Assembly (NCBI RefSeq): GCF_900060185.1
Contig: NZ_FIZY01000001.1
Coordinates: 248,001 to 312,000 of the forward strand
Reading direction: 5' to 3'
Length of the DNA: 64,000 bases
Source: Grimontia marina
Lineage (GTDB): Bacteria; Pseudomonadota; Gammaproteobacteria; Enterobacterales; Vibrionaceae
Of this stretch, positions 1 to 8,904 are shown piece by piece (position 1 is the stretch's first letter; the number at the start of each line of letters is the position of its first letter). Below the pieces are notes generated by a model. That model was given only the letters and a program-made list of their open reading frames with translations. It searched no databases and had not been told where the DNA came from. The translations under genes were made by a program, and so were the position numbers.

Positions 1-525
1 TTGGGCTTCATGTCTTTCTACGTGAAAGCTGTTGTTGAAGCCTTGAAGCGCTACCCAGAAGTGAATGCGTCAATTGATGGTGATGACATTGTTTATCACA
101 ACTTCTTTGACGTAAGCATGGCCGTTTCGACTCCTCGTGGTCTGGTAACGCCAGTATTGCGTGACTGTGACCGCCTGGGCCTGGCTGAGATCGAAAAAGG
201 GATCAAAGAGCTGGCTATCAAGGGCCGTGACGGTAAGCTGACGGTTGACGAACTGACCGGCGGTAATTTCACCATCACCAACGGTGGTGTATTTGGTTCT
301 CTGATGTCGACGCCGATTATCAACCCACCACAGGCTGCTATTCTTGGTATGCATAAGATCCAAGAGCGTCCAATGGCAGTCGATGGCAAGGTTGAAATTC
401 TGCCAATGATGTACCTTGCTCTTTCTTACGATCACCGTTTAATTGACGGACGCGAGTCTGTTGGTTTCTTGGTGACTGTAAAGGAGCTTTTAGAAGACCC
501 AACGCGTCTGCTGCTTGACGTATAA
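1..525 (+). CDS. sucB: 2-oxoglutarate dehydrogenase E2, dihydrolipoyl succinyltransferase (C-terminal part)
   Basis: This is the 3' part of the E2 succinyltransferase gene; the 5' end lies outside the window, so the first codon here is not a real start. The 174 visible residues are the catalytic domain that moves the succinyl group from lipoamide to CoA in the TCA cycle. The E2 active-site motif HxxxDG is present near the C-terminus (HRLIDG, His about 145 and Asp about 149 of the fragment), followed by the usual end LLLDV. The lipoyl and E1/E3-binding domains are not in view. It is followed by sucC and sucD in the same direction, as in other gammaproteobacteria. Confidence 0.96.
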   Translation: MGFMSFYVKAVVEALKRYPEVNASIDGDDIVYHNFFDVSMAVSTPRGLVTPVLRDCDRLGLAEIEKGIKELAIKGRDGKLTVDELTGGNFTITNGGVFGSLMSTPIINPPQAAILGMHKIQERPMAVDGKVEILPMMYLALSYDHRLIDGRESVGFLVTVKELLEDPTRLLLDV

Positions 526-547
526 GCAGCCCGGTTTTTACCGGATA

Positions 548-569
548 ACAGGGGGCTGGGGCCCCCTGT
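548..569 (+). other. GC-rich hairpin between sucB and sucC
   Basis: A 9-bp perfect stem (ACAGGGGGC-type arm, 4-nt loop TGGG, matching GCCCCCTGT arm) follows sucB by about 23 bases. No T-run follows, so it is more likely an mRNA processing or stabilising hairpin, or a weak attenuator, than a full terminator before sucC. Confidence 0.55.
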
Positions 570-620
570 GTGGAAAGCAAATTAAACCTATAAAACGGAA
601 ATAGACACGGATAGAACATC

Positions 621-1787
621 ATGAATCTGCACGAATATCAGTCAAAACAGCTGTTTGCTGAATATGGGCTGCCAGTATCCGAAGGGTATGCCTGTGACAC
701 TCCTCAAGAAGCCGCTGAAGCCGCTGACAAACTTGGTGGAAACAAGTGGGTTGTCAAATGTCAGGTACACGCTGGCGGTCGCGGTAAAGCGGGCGGTGTG
801 AAACTGGTTAGCAACAAAGAAGAAATCAAAGAATTCGCACAAAACTGGTTGGGCAAAAATCTGGTGACTTACCAGACAGATGCAAATGGCCAGCCTGTTA
901 GCAAAATCCTGGTTGAAGAGTGTACTGACATTGCCCAAGAGCTCTACCTGGGTGCAGTAGTAGACCGTGGTACACGTCGCGTTGTTTTCATGGCATCGAC
1001 TGAAGGTGGTGTGGAAATCGAAAAAGTCGCTGAAGAGACGCCAGAGCTGATCCACAAAGCTGCGATCGATCCATTGGTTGGTCCTCAGCCATACCAAGGC
1101 CGCCAACTGGCGTTCAAGCTGGGTCTACAAGGCGAGCAAATCAAGCAATTCACCAAAATTTTCATGGGTATTGCAAAGCTGTTCATCGAGCGCGATGTTG
1201 CGCTGGTGGAAGTGAACCCACTGGTTATCACTGACCAGGGTAACCTGCACTGTCTGGATGCAAAACTGGCTGTTGATAGCAACGCTGTTTACCGTCAGCC
1301 AAAAATCCGTGAAATGCACGATCCATCTCAGGACGATCCACGTGAAGCACACGCTGCACAGTGGGAACTGAACTATGTTGCTTTGGACGGCAGCATTGGT
1401 TGTATGGTTAACGGTGCGGGCCTGGCAATGGGTACCATGGATATCGTCAACCTGCATGGTGGCAGCCCTGCAAACTTCCTAGATGTTGGTGGCGGCGCAA
1501 CCAAAGAGCGCGTCACTGAAGCATTCAAAATCATCCTCTCTGACGACAACGTAAAAGCTGTTCTGGTGAACATCTTCGGCGGTATCGTGCGCTGTGACCT
1601 GATCGCAGACGGCATCATCGGTGCGGTAGAAGAAGTTGGCGTTAAAGTACCGGTTGTTGTGCGCCTTGAAGGTAACAACGCTGAGCTTGGCGCGAAGAAA
1701 CTGGCTGAGTCAGGCCTGAACATTATTGCTGCGACCTCACTGACTGAAGCAGCAGAGAAAGTTGTTGCTGCAGCGGAGGGCAAATAA
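621..1787 (+). CDS. sucC: succinyl-CoA ligase (ADP-forming) beta subunit
   Basis: SucC joins with SucD to make succinyl-CoA synthetase, which couples succinyl-CoA to succinate with ATP formation in the TCA cycle. The length is 388 residues, the same as the E. coli protein. An N-terminal ATP-grasp region ([12 protein letters not shown] start, lysine/glycine-rich nucleotide loop [15 protein letters not shown]) is followed by the CoA-ligase domain with GGGATKERV and [10 protein letters not shown]. The stop codon overlaps the sucD start by one base (TAATG), so the two subunits are translationally coupled. Confidence 0.98.
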   Translation: MNLHEYQSKQLFAEYGLPVSEGYACDTPQEAAEAADKLGGNKWVVKCQVHAGGRGKAGGVKLVSNKEEIKEFAQNWLGKNLVTYQTDANGQPVSKILVEECTDIAQELYLGAVVDRGTRRVVFMASTEGGVEIEKVAEETPELIHKAAIDPLVGPQPYQGRQLAFKLGLQGEQIKQFTKIFMGIAKLFIERDVALVEVNPLVITDQGNLHCLDAKLAVDSNAVYRQPKIREMHDPSQDDPREAHAAQWELNYVALDGSIGCMVNGAGLAMGTMDIVNLHGGSPANFLDVGGGATKERVTEAFKIILSDDNVKAVLVNIFGGIVRCDLIADGIIGAVEEVGVKVPVVVRLEGNNAELGAKKLAESGLNIIAATSLTEAAEKVVAAAEGK

Positions 1788-2659
1788 TGTCTGTTTTGAT
1801 TAACAAAGATACCAAAGTAATCTGTCAGGGTTTCACCGGTGGTCAGGGTACTTTCCACTCAGAGCAAGCCATCGAGTACGGAACGCAAATGGTTGGTGGT
1901 GTATCACCAGGCAAAGGCGGCACGACTCATCTGGGTCTTCCAGTGTTCAACACTGTGGCAGAAGCCGTGGAAGCAACGGGCGCGACAGCGACTGTAATCT
2001 ACGTACCAGCTCCGTTCTGTAAAGATGCGATCCTGGAAGCGATTGATGCAGGCATCGAACTGATTGTTACCATCACCGAAGGTATCCCGACGCTGGATAT
2101 GCTGGAAGTGAAGGTGAAGCTTGATGAAGCTGGCGTTCGCATGATTGGTCCAAACTGCCCAGGCGTTATTACTCCGGGCGAATGTAAGATTGGTATTATG
2201 CCTGGTCACATTCACAAGCCAGGTAAAGTGGGTATCGTGTCTCGTTCAGGTACTCTGACTTATGAAGCGGTTAAGCAGACGACTGACGAAGGTTTCGGCC
2301 AATCTACTTGTGTAGGTATCGGTGGTGACCCAATCCCAGGCTCTAACTTCATCGACGTTCTGAAAATGTTCGAAGAAGATCCACAGACTGAAGCGATTGT
2401 GATGATCGGTGAAATCGGTGGTACGGCAGAAGAAGAAGCTGCTGCATTCATCAAAGAGAATGTGACTAAGCCAGTTGTTTCTTACATTGCTGGTGTGACT
2501 GCTCCTCCGGGCAAACGTATGGGTCACGCAGGTGCGATCATCTCTGGCGGTAAAGGTACTGCGGAAGACAAATTCGCAGCACTGGAAGCCGCTGGCGTAA
2601 CTACAGTGAAAAGCCTAGCCGATATCGGTAAAGCACTGCGTTCACGTACTGGCTGGTAA
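1787..2659 (+). CDS. sucD: succinyl-CoA ligase (ADP-forming) alpha subunit
   Basis: SucD carries the CoA-binding Rossmann domain and the histidine that is phosphorylated during catalysis. The family motif [13 protein letters not shown] is present with His about 247 of 290, matching the catalytic His of the E. coli protein. The N-terminal half has the CoA-binding sequence [17 protein letters not shown]. The start ATG overlaps the sucC stop. A strong terminator follows about 14 bases after the stop codon, so sucD ends this operon. Confidence 0.98.
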   Translation: MSVLINKDTKVICQGFTGGQGTFHSEQAIEYGTQMVGGVSPGKGGTTHLGLPVFNTVAEAVEATGATATVIYVPAPFCKDAILEAIDAGIELIVTITEGIPTLDMLEVKVKLDEAGVRMIGPNCPGVITPGECKIGIMPGHIHKPGKVGIVSRSGTLTYEAVKQTTDEGFGQSTCVGIGGDPIPGSNFIDVLKMFEEDPQTEAIVMIGEIGGTAEEEAAAFIKENVTKPVVSYIAGVTAPPGKRMGHAGAIISGGKGTAEDKFAALEAAGVTTVKSLADIGKALRSRTGW

Positions 2660-2672
2660 AACACCAGACGTT

Positions 2673-2701
2673 AAAAAACCGCTCCTCGGAGCGGTTTTTT
2701 T
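2673..2701. terminator. rho-independent terminator after sucD (bidirectional)
   Basis: Six A, a GC-rich stem CCGCTC/GAGCGG with loop CTCG, then eight T. The A-run on one side and T-run on the other let it work for sucD on the plus strand and znuB on the minus strand. Confidence 0.93.
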
Positions 2702-2715
2702 GTATCTAGGAAATG

Positions 2716-3501
2716 CTACTCATCTTGCTTGTAAAACTGGCTGAGAAAGAAAAGAAAACCTGCAGCGACAACCACTGAAGGGCCAGCTGGCGTATCTTCA
2801 AACCACGACAATGCAATGCCGCCGAACACTGTAATAACACCAATCGCGCTGGCAAGTAGCGCCATCTGCTCAGGACTCTTGGAAAACCGTCGCGCTGTTG
2901 CGGCGGGAATAATCATTAGCGAAGTAGTAATAAGCGCACCGACAAACTTCATGGCGACCGCTATGACCAACCCAACCAACAGCATCAGAACAAGTTTGAG
3001 TATATCGACGTTGTAACCGTCGACCCTAGCCATCTCTTCGTTAACGGTAATCGCAAGAAAGGGCGTCCAGAGTTTGTATAGAAGAGCAGATACAACGACG
3101 CATCCTGCTGCAATCCAACTAATGTCCCCCATTGTGACAGATAAGAGATCACCAAACAGATAAGCCATTAAATCGACGCGCAGATCGTCGACAAAGCTTA
3201 TCGTGACCAAGCCGAGCGACAAGGAAGTGTGAGCAATAATACCAAGCAGGGTATCTGTAGAAACACTGCTTTTACGCTGCAGTCCAACCAACAAAGTGCC
3301 AATGACAACACAACTAAAAATCAGTGCAATATTCAGGTTTACCTGAAGCATAAATCCAAGAGCTAATCCCAAGAGGGAGCCATGTGCCAGCGTATCGCCG
3401 AAATATGCCATCTTGCGCCAAACAACGAACGAGCCTAGAGGACCTACAGTTGCAGCAATAAGGATGCCTGCAAAAAGTGGGATCGCAAGAAACTCAAGCA
3501 T
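2716..3501 (-). CDS. znuB: zinc ABC transporter, membrane permease
   Basis: ZnuB is the inner-membrane channel of the high-affinity zinc importer ZnuABC. The protein is nearly all hydrophobic helices (about seven or eight segments) with the family sequence GPLGSFVVWRKMAYFGDTLAHGSLLG near the N-terminus. The open frame extends to 3654, but I chose the ATG at 3501 (MLEFLAIPLF): it gives 261 residues, the usual length, and the extra upstream residues are only a shadow of znuC. The start then overlaps the znuC stop by 8 bases (ATGCTTGA), the pattern of a coupled pair. Confidence 0.95.
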   Translation of the reverse strand: MLEFLAIPLFAGILIAATVGPLGSFVVWRKMAYFGDTLAHGSLLGLALGFMLQVNLNIALIFSCVVIGTLLVGLQRKSSVSTDTLLGIIAHTSLSLGLVTISFVDDLRVDLMAYLFGDLLSVTMGDISWIAAGCVVVSALLYKLWTPFLAITVNEEMARVDGYNVDILKLVLMLLVGLVIAVAMKFVGALITTSLMIIPAATARRFSKSPEQMALLASAIGVITVFGGIALSWFEDTPAGPSVVVAAGFLFFLSQFYKQDE

Positions 3502-4261
3502 TATGGTTGTCTCCGTGTTGGCAGGGACCAATAGGGCTTCCTGACAGGTCGTGTTCATGGTTATGGTGATGTTGGTAGAGTGCCAGTTGTTCGCATTCAC
3601 GACGACCAAACAAAGCAATGTACTTAGGGTGTGAAGAGATGGCTTCAGGCTCACCAGAGCAGCAAACGTGGTGTTGAAGGCAGATAACTTCGTCAGTTTT
3701 TGCCATCACAATATGGAGGTCATGAGAAACCATGAGCACTGAGCACTGTAATTTGTCTTTCAATTCGCTTATTAGACTGTAAAGTTCAAGTTGGCCTGAT
3801 ACATCCACGCCTTGAACGGGTTCATCTAAAACCAACAAGTCAGGTTTTTTTAATACGGCGCTTGCCAACAACACCCGTTGACATTCCCCGCCAGACAAGG
3901 TGTGCATATTGGCATGGAGCAATTTAGTCGCACCAACAAGTGCCAACGCTTCAACAATGCTCTTCCGATTAGCTCCCGGCGAAAGCTTCAAAAAGCGTTC
4001 CACATTAAGGGGGAGACTTTCATTTAGTTTGAGTTTCTGCGGTACGTAGCCAACTTTCAATCCTTTACTCTTTTCCACTTTCCCAATGCAGGGTTTTGTT
4101 AAGCCAATAACCGTCTTAACAAGCGTAGATTTTCCGGCACCATTTGGGCCGATCAATGTCGTGATCTTGTTTCTGTAGAGGGACAGAGAGACGCGGTCCA
4201 ATACACTTTTTCCATCAAAGATGACAGAAACGTGGTCGAGTTTAACGAGAGCTGAGGACAT
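3494..4261 (-). CDS. znuC: zinc ABC transporter, ATP-binding protein
   Basis: ZnuC powers zinc import through ZnuB. Seen motifs are Walker A GPNGAGKST (about residues 38-46), ABC signature LSGGECQ, Walker B LLVLDEP and the switch His in SHDLHIV. The C-terminus is rich in histidine (HHHNHEHDLSG... GDNHNA), which is common in ZnuC and may bind zinc. It is transcribed away from znuA, with which it shares a Zur-controlled region. Confidence 0.97.
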   Translation of the reverse strand: MSSALVKLDHVSVIFDGKSVLDRVSLSLYRNKITTLIGPNGAGKSTLVKTVIGLTKPCIGKVEKSKGLKVGYVPQKLKLNESLPLNVERFLKLSPGANRKSIVEALALVGATKLLHANMHTLSGGECQRVLLASAVLKKPDLLVLDEPVQGVDVSGQLELYSLISELKDKLQCSVLMVSHDLHIVMAKTDEVICLQHHVCCSGEPEAISSHPKYIALFGRRECEQLALYQHHHNHEHDLSGSPIGPCQHGDNHNA

Positions 4262-4285
4262 ATTTTGAACAAGTTGTTTAAAATT

Positions 4286-4308
4286 GAAATGTTATATTAT
4301 AACATTTC
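4286..4308. promoter_or_regulatory. Zur box between znuC and znuA
   Basis: A 23-bp perfect dyad with arms GAAATGTTATA and TATAACATTTC around a central T. This matches the known gammaproteobacterial Zur operator (GAAATGTTATANTATAACATTTC type). It lies between the divergent znuC (start 4261) and znuA (start 4328), so one Zur dimer pair would repress both when zinc is plentiful. Confidence 0.95.
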
Positions 4309-4327
4309 TTGCTGTTTTTAAATTCGC

Positions 4328-5248
4328 ATGATGGATGACACGATGATCAGTAGTACAAAGACGTTTTTCATAGCCCTTTTGTTAATCCTTCCGGCTGTTA
4401 CGAGTGCACAACCTAATCTGGTGACGACTATCAAACCACTTGGGCTGATAGCCAAAGATATAGCAGGTAATCATGCCAACGTGGAAGTCTTACTGCCGGA
4501 TAGTGCTTCTCCGCATGATTATGCGCTTAAACCGTCGGACTTAAAAAAAATCTCTAAGGCTGACGCGGTATTCTGGGTAGGCCCAGAAGTGGAATTGTTT
4601 TTGGAGAAGCTTCTGGGTGACGCGGATAACGCAGTGCGTCTGACGACTTACCCAGGTATGCCAGTGCGTTATTTTGAAGAAGGTGCACATGGCCATGATG
4701 ATCATGACCATCATGGTCACTCACATGACGGAATTGATGGTCATATATGGTTAGGACCGAATCAGAGTGTGGTGATTGCCCAGGCAGTGAAAGACAAATT
4801 GGTCAAACTTGATCCTTCAAATACCAAGGACTACGAGGTTAACTACGCCAGGTTTAAAACGGAATTGGAAAATTTGAAATCTTCTCTGCAAAACCGCTTT
4901 TCAGTCATCGATAATAAGGGATATTTTCTTTTCCATGATGCCTATGGGTATTTTGAAGATGCGTTTAAGCTGAACTCATTGGGACATCTCACCATCAACC
5001 CTGAACGTAAACCAGGTGCAAAAACCTTGGTAGCAATTCGAGGCGCTATTAAAAAAGGTCAGGCAAAGTGTGTATTCAGTGAACCGCAGTTTAACCCAGC
5101 GATGGTATCAACACTGGTAAAAGGGACTAATGCTAAAGTCCTGGTTCTTGATCCAATGGGAACGGACCTGAAGGTAGATAAGGATCAATACGTTGATTTC
5201 CTAAATCAATTGGGAAGCCAGTATTTGGCTTGTTTCGGAGAAATTTGA
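4328..5248 (+). CDS. znuA: zinc ABC transporter, periplasmic zinc-binding protein
   Basis: ZnuA captures Zn2+ in the periplasm and hands it to ZnuBC. There is a signal peptide at the N-terminus (ISSTKTFFIALLLILPAVTSA), the cluster A-1 start LVTTIKPLG, the metal-ligand region around ASPHDYALKPSD, and a charged His/Asp loop (HGHDDHDHHGHSHDGIDGH, about residues 117-135), typical of zinc-type proteins. The total is 306 residues. Three in-frame ATGs (4328, 4331, 4343) could start it; the one at 4343 gives the most usual signal peptide. It is divergent from znuC across the Zur box. Confidence 0.96.
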   Translation: MMDDTMISSTKTFFIALLLILPAVTSAQPNLVTTIKPLGLIAKDIAGNHANVEVLLPDSASPHDYALKPSDLKKISKADAVFWVGPEVELFLEKLLGDADNAVRLTTYPGMPVRYFEEGAHGHDDHDHHGHSHDGIDGHIWLGPNQSVVIAQAVKDKLVKLDPSNTKDYEVNYARFKTELENLKSSLQNRFSVIDNKGYFLFHDAYGYFEDAFKLNSLGHLTINPERKPGAKTLVAIRGAIKKGQAKCVFSEPQFNPAMVSTLVKGTNAKVLVLDPMGTDLKVDKDQYVDFLNQLGSQYLACFGEI

Positions 5249-5351
5249 GCTAAGGTAATGTGAGATTGTTCGCATAACCTCCAACTTCGCCGAAGACCAA
5301 TTTCGAAAAGCTGCGAAAATGCAGTGACAGTAAAAAACATACAAAACAATA

Positions 5352-8087
5352 ATGTCACTGCTTTACTATTTGCTTGCTAAATATAGACCTTTCGCCTTGG
5401 TGATCTTGACCTTTATCGGGCAGTCGGTAGCGGTTCAGGCGTCGCCCATTTTTTATACCTTTCCATTTCCCTCTGCCAGCGATACCTCAAAAATTAAAGA
5501 GATTGAGTATACGGATCGAAGAGGGGTTTGGCTTCTAGATACCAATGGGCGTGTTAGCTATTACGATGGCGTCCACTATCACAAGCTAGATGCATTTACA
5601 CCCATAGGGCAGGATGTTTCGCATATTGAATTGTTTAATGGAGACTTGTGGCTGGTCTCCAAGGGGCAGCTACTTCAATATGACATAAGCAACAACCGAT
5701 TGGCCCCGTTCAATTTGAAAGGGAAGGTGACGGAAATTGTTGGAACACCTGAGCACTTGTGGGTTAATACCGTCACCCACACCTATTTGATAGATAAAAA
5801 GGCACTCCAGACCCAAACGTATTCAGACGTCCCTTTTTCGGGGATCTTCGAGTTGGGGGAGCGTGCTGTTGCCCAGGACGGTGATAAGGTCTTTGCGTTG
5901 CCTTCGGGGTCTTTGATTTTTGAATTAAGCACTGAGCTAAGTGCGATTGAGGAAATCAATGACCAGTATTGGGCTGGAACCGAACAAGGGATCTTTGTCT
6001 TTGAAGAAGGAAATGGGCAGAGGCGTTATCTTAGCAATATTCGGATTGACCATTTAGCTGTGACGGCTGAGGGGGTATGGGCAGGTACTCCTTCAGGGCT
6101 TTTTCTTAAGAAACCTGAAGACGAAGAGTTCGTGCTTCTTGCGGGGCAAAGTGATGATGTATTTAGCTTTTCCGGGCACGCTATTCGTGACCTTGAGCTA
6201 GGCGCGATGGAAGAGCTTTGGGTTGCAACTGACGTGGGGCTGAATTACCGCAACACGGTTGCTACGCATATTGATCGATTTCCAATGTATATTCTGTCAC
6301 CTGAGCCTGGGGAAGAGCAGCTTTCTGCACTTGTGCCTCATGGTAATGATTACCTGCTAAGTACGCGTTATAAACTAGTCGCCCTAGATGACAAACTTAA
6401 CCCTCTAAAGTCGACACAGTTTGATTCCGCAATCGATAGCATGATCATGTTTGATGGTGTTTTGTGGATCGCCTCGGCTTCAGGCCTCAAAGCTTATGAC
6501 CCGGAGACATTTTCGTTGCTGGAAGGAAAAGTGCCAAAGGCAATCGAGGATACTCCTGTGGACCGTATAATCAGTGACAGTCATTCTCTATGGCTCGCTG
6601 AAGGGGCTAATATTATGCGTTTTTGGCCCAAAGGTCAGACTGTGGTGGACTTTGGCAGTGACTGGTCGGGCTCTTTCAACAACAGGTTAACTTCTGTTAT
6701 AGATCTTGAAGAGAGTGGTACTTGGCTAGGAACGATCAATGGCCTCTATTTCTATTTCGATGGCAGGTTTATTCCCAAGCTGACCCGAGAGCAAGTCGGG
6801 GCCATAAAGTCCCTCAAAGTGGGGCCTGACGGCGAAGTGTGGATGCTGACTCAACGTGGGGTTTATACCTATGACGCAGTAAAGCAAGCGCTGCCGCAAG
6901 AGCGCTTCGTAAATACACCTGATGATATTGCTAAGTGTTTGGTCGTAAACGGTGCGTCTTCTTTGTACGTCACCAGCAAAGGAATATATCGACATCAGTT
7001 TTCAAACCAGGCGTTGCAATTTGTTCAGGGTGCGCCGAATTCAGTCCCTTCGCTCCGCCACTATTGTCAAAAGAACGAAGAGAAAATGCTGATTGCTGGT
7101 GACTTCGGTGTGTTCTCAATACCCGAGCCAACGTTGGCCTTCCTTTTCAATGCTCCACCTGCCCCTGTTTCTCCTAGTGCAATATACGTGAATGGAATTC
7201 CTTGGAGGCTGGGACCTTCTTCAGATAAGCCTTTGAGTATATCCACCAGAGGAACGGTAGCGATTGAAGTGGGACAAATGCCATTTGCCACTACCGATAA
7301 GGTCGAATATCGCCTGGAAGGCAATGGTGATGATAGCTGGTATACAACCAATGATCAGAAACTGGTATTCAGCGCTCTGAATACTGGCAAATACACGCTT
7401 GTTCTCAAGTTGAGAAAAGGAAGTGGCCCGGGCCAAGAGGTGAGTGTAATCAGTTTTGTGATTGAGCCTCCATGGCATGAGCGAATCGGGTACTTCCTGT
7501 TTGTGTTATGTGTTGTCATCATCTGCACCGCTTTGTACTACAGGAAGAAGAACACAGCTATTAGGGCGCAGAACAAGCAGTTAAGGGAAACCGTTCATCG
7601 CAAAGTCATTGAGATTGATAAGCGAGAGGCATCCACTAAGCGGCCCTGCAACGGCTCTCGCGATTCATTATTAACGCTATTGGAACCTGAATCAGTGGAA
7701 ATACCTCACAGTATGACCACAGGCTTAGTGTCCAATAGCGTTGATAAAGAAGCCGAAGACTGGCAGGAGCGTATCTTGTGCGAAATCGGAAACCATTTCC
7801 ATGACCCTGAATACTCGACGGCATTATTGGCAAAAGCGCTATTTATTTCTGAGCGGAGCCTACAACGAAGATTCAAGCTGGAGCTTGGCAGTACCTTCAA
7901 GGAAGTATTGATTGCAACACGTTTGGAGAATGCCAAGCGAATGTTGTGCCAGGGAGACAAGATCACTGATGTGGCGGTAGCTTGCGGATTTAATGAGCCT
8001 TCCTACTTTACTAAGTCGTTCAAGTTGAAATATGGCGTCACACCCTCACAGTTCAGGGATACGTGTGGCAGTGAACAACACGCATAA
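5352..8087 (+). CDS. membrane-anchored beta-propeller / AraC-type transcriptional regulator
   Basis: The 911-residue protein has, in order: a signal peptide; a long periplasmic region of repeated WLG/WVAT/WIASASGL-like blades typical of two-component-regulator propellers; a Y_Y_Y-type Ig-like domain (about 617-707, VEYRLEGNGDDSWY); one membrane helix (about 710-730, YFLFVLCVVIICTALYY); a short linker; and a C-terminal AraC DNA-binding domain (about 805-905, ALFISERSLQRRFK and GFNEPSYFTKSFKLKYGVTPSQFR). It looks like a hybrid two-component regulator that has lost kinase and receiver domains, so sensing in the periplasm would act directly on a tethered DNA-binding domain. The ligand is unknown. 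It stands alone after znuA. Confidence 0.85.
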   Translation: MSLLYYLLAKYRPFALVILTFIGQSVAVQASPIFYTFPFPSASDTSKIKEIEYTDRRGVWLLDTNGRVSYYDGVHYHKLDAFTPIGQDVSHIELFNGDLWLVSKGQLLQYDISNNRLAPFNLKGKVTEIVGTPEHLWVNTVTHTYLIDKKALQTQTYSDVPFSGIFELGERAVAQDGDKVFALPSGSLIFELSTELSAIEEINDQYWAGTEQGIFVFEEGNGQRRYLSNIRIDHLAVTAEGVWAGTPSGLFLKKPEDEEFVLLAGQSDDVFSFSGHAIRDLELGAMEELWVATDVGLNYRNTVATHIDRFPMYILSPEPGEEQLSALVPHGNDYLLSTRYKLVALDDKLNPLKSTQFDSAIDSMIMFDGVLWIASASGLKAYDPETFSLLEGKVPKAIEDTPVDRIISDSHSLWLAEGANIMRFWPKGQTVVDFGSDWSGSFNNRLTSVIDLEESGTWLGTINGLYFYFDGRFIPKLTREQVGAIKSLKVGPDGEVWMLTQRGVYTYDAVKQALPQERFVNTPDDIAKCLVVNGASSLYVTSKGIYRHQFSNQALQFVQGAPNSVPSLRHYCQKNEEKMLIAGDFGVFSIPEPTLAFLFNAPPAPVSPSAIYVNGIPWRLGPSSDKPLSISTRGTVAIEVGQMPFATTDKVEYRLEGNGDDSWYTTNDQKLVFSALNTGKYTLVLKLRKGSGPGQEVSVISFVIEPPWHERIGYFLFVLCVVIICTALYYRKKNTAIRAQNKQLRETVHRKVIEIDKREASTKRPCNGSRDSLLTLLEPESVEIPHSMTTGLVSNSVDKEAEDWQERILCEIGNHFHDPEYSTALLAKALFISERSLQRRFKLELGSTFKEVLIATRLENAKRMLCQGDKITDVAVACGFNEPSYFTKSFKLKYGVTPSQFRDTCGSEQHA

Positions 8088-8405
8088 CTATACCCAAGCA
8101 ACCTGAAGATGCAGGATTTAGTGAGTTTGACTAGCGTTGTGATCGCGGCGTTCCTCAATGCGCCTACTTCTTCGTTAAATTCCACGGAAACAGAACGACG
8201 ATTTCCCGCAAAACTTGCTTTAAATTAAATGCATTGATGGCCTCTGAATGCGAGTATGTTCAGCTCGTTTGGGGATAAAACACCCTCAATAAAGTTTTTA
8301 CTTGTGATTTGAGACAAATACTTTCGGATAAGCGGGGAAATATAAATATGCTTGAGACTTAGGTTTATTGTAGCGCTTGAAAAGTAGAAGGGGGGCAAAA
8401 AAGAG

Positions 8406-8486
8406 CGTGGTATAGCCTGCTGACCATACCACGGGCGTCAAAGACACCTTCGCTTGCTGCCGGAGGTGTGTGGGAGACCACACACC
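8406..8486. other. candidate structured RNA: stacked and competing hairpins
   Basis: Stem 1 is CGTGGTAT/ATACCACG (8406-8413 with 8426-8433). Stem 2 is GGTGTGTGG/CCACACACC (8465-8473 with 8478-8486) closed by a GAGA tetraloop. The left arm of stem 2 can instead pair upstream as ACACCT/AGGTGT (8444-8449 with 8464-8469), so two folds exclude each other. No T-run follows. It could be a small RNA, a leader element or the palindromic part of a dispersed repeat. It does not match any riboswitch I know. Confidence 0.45.
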
Positions 8487-8821
8487 ATCTGGAATTAGGT
8501 TTTAAATAACTTGGGTTTATTAAAGCGGTTTCAGCGTTTCAGCCGATAGTAATTTTCCGCCATTATTTCATTTCGATTAAAAAGCCCCCATTTTTTTGCA
8601 CCGACTCTAAATTTTAGTGGGGTGAAAAACGCGTCTTTTTGAGCTTTTAACGTTTTTGACGAAAAATCCACGTGAAGTTTTTCTCTTTGAACCCCGCCAG
8701 TAATGTGCGTCAATCATGCAGTTTTAGCCGGAAATTTACGAAGTTAACGAAGAAATTAACGTTTTTGACGGCGATGCTGAAAGGAAGGCCATCCAAACTT
8801 TGCGCAATTCCCCTAACTTTG

Positions 8822-8835
8822 TTGATCAAAAACAA
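8822..8835 (+). promoter_or_regulatory. candidate FNR site upstream of feoA
   Basis: TTGAT-CAAA-AACAA differs at one position from the FNR consensus TTGAT-N4-ATCAA. It lies about 75 bases before the feoA start. Ferrous iron uptake by Feo is commonly FNR-activated in enteric bacteria, so the position makes sense. Confidence 0.5.
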
Positions 8836-8872
8836 CTTTCTTTCTGAAACAATTTGCAATACTTTTGACTGC

Positions 8873-8892
8873 AAATGTATATGATTCTCATT
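8873..8892 (+). promoter_or_regulatory. candidate Fur box at feoA
   Basis: TGTATATGATTCTCA (8876-8890) matches 13 of 15 positions of the 7-1-7 Fur motif if N positions are counted as matches (TGANAATNATTNTCA). It is 15 bases before the feoA start and would block transcription or initiation when iron is plentiful. Confidence 0.7.
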
Positions 8893-8904
8893 TTGGTTGT
8901 ATTT

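Larger units (their letters stand above)
8088..8904. other. 817-bp noncoding stretch ahead of feoA
   Basis: No convincing gene is present. The first part (8092-8220, starting ACCCAAGCAACCTGAAGATG) looks like the kind of dispersed intergenic repeat found in Vibrionaceae, but I could not compare copies. From 8400 to 8490 there are strong hairpins (listed separately). A 15-bp direct repeat TTAACGTTTTTGACG occurs at 8647-8661 and 8756-8770. The 3' end carries candidate FNR and Fur sites for feoABC. Confidence 0.6.

Noticed and set aside
3502-3654. 51-residue N-terminal extension of ZnuB
   Set aside because: It is out-of-frame translation of the znuC 3' end; family length and the 8-base overlap support the ATG at 3501.
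5268-5300. Short inverted repeat CTTC-GCC-GAAG after znuA as terminator
   Set aside because: The stem is only four pairs and no T-run follows.
8401-8490. Cyclic di-GMP (GEMM) riboswitch
   Set aside because: The hairpins are present but the conserved GGACGCAAAGCC-type core is absent.
8298-8713. Two minus-strand frames of 60-61 residues in the long gap
   Set aside because: No ribosome site, no recognisable protein features, and they overlap strong hairpins and AT-rich noncoding DNA.
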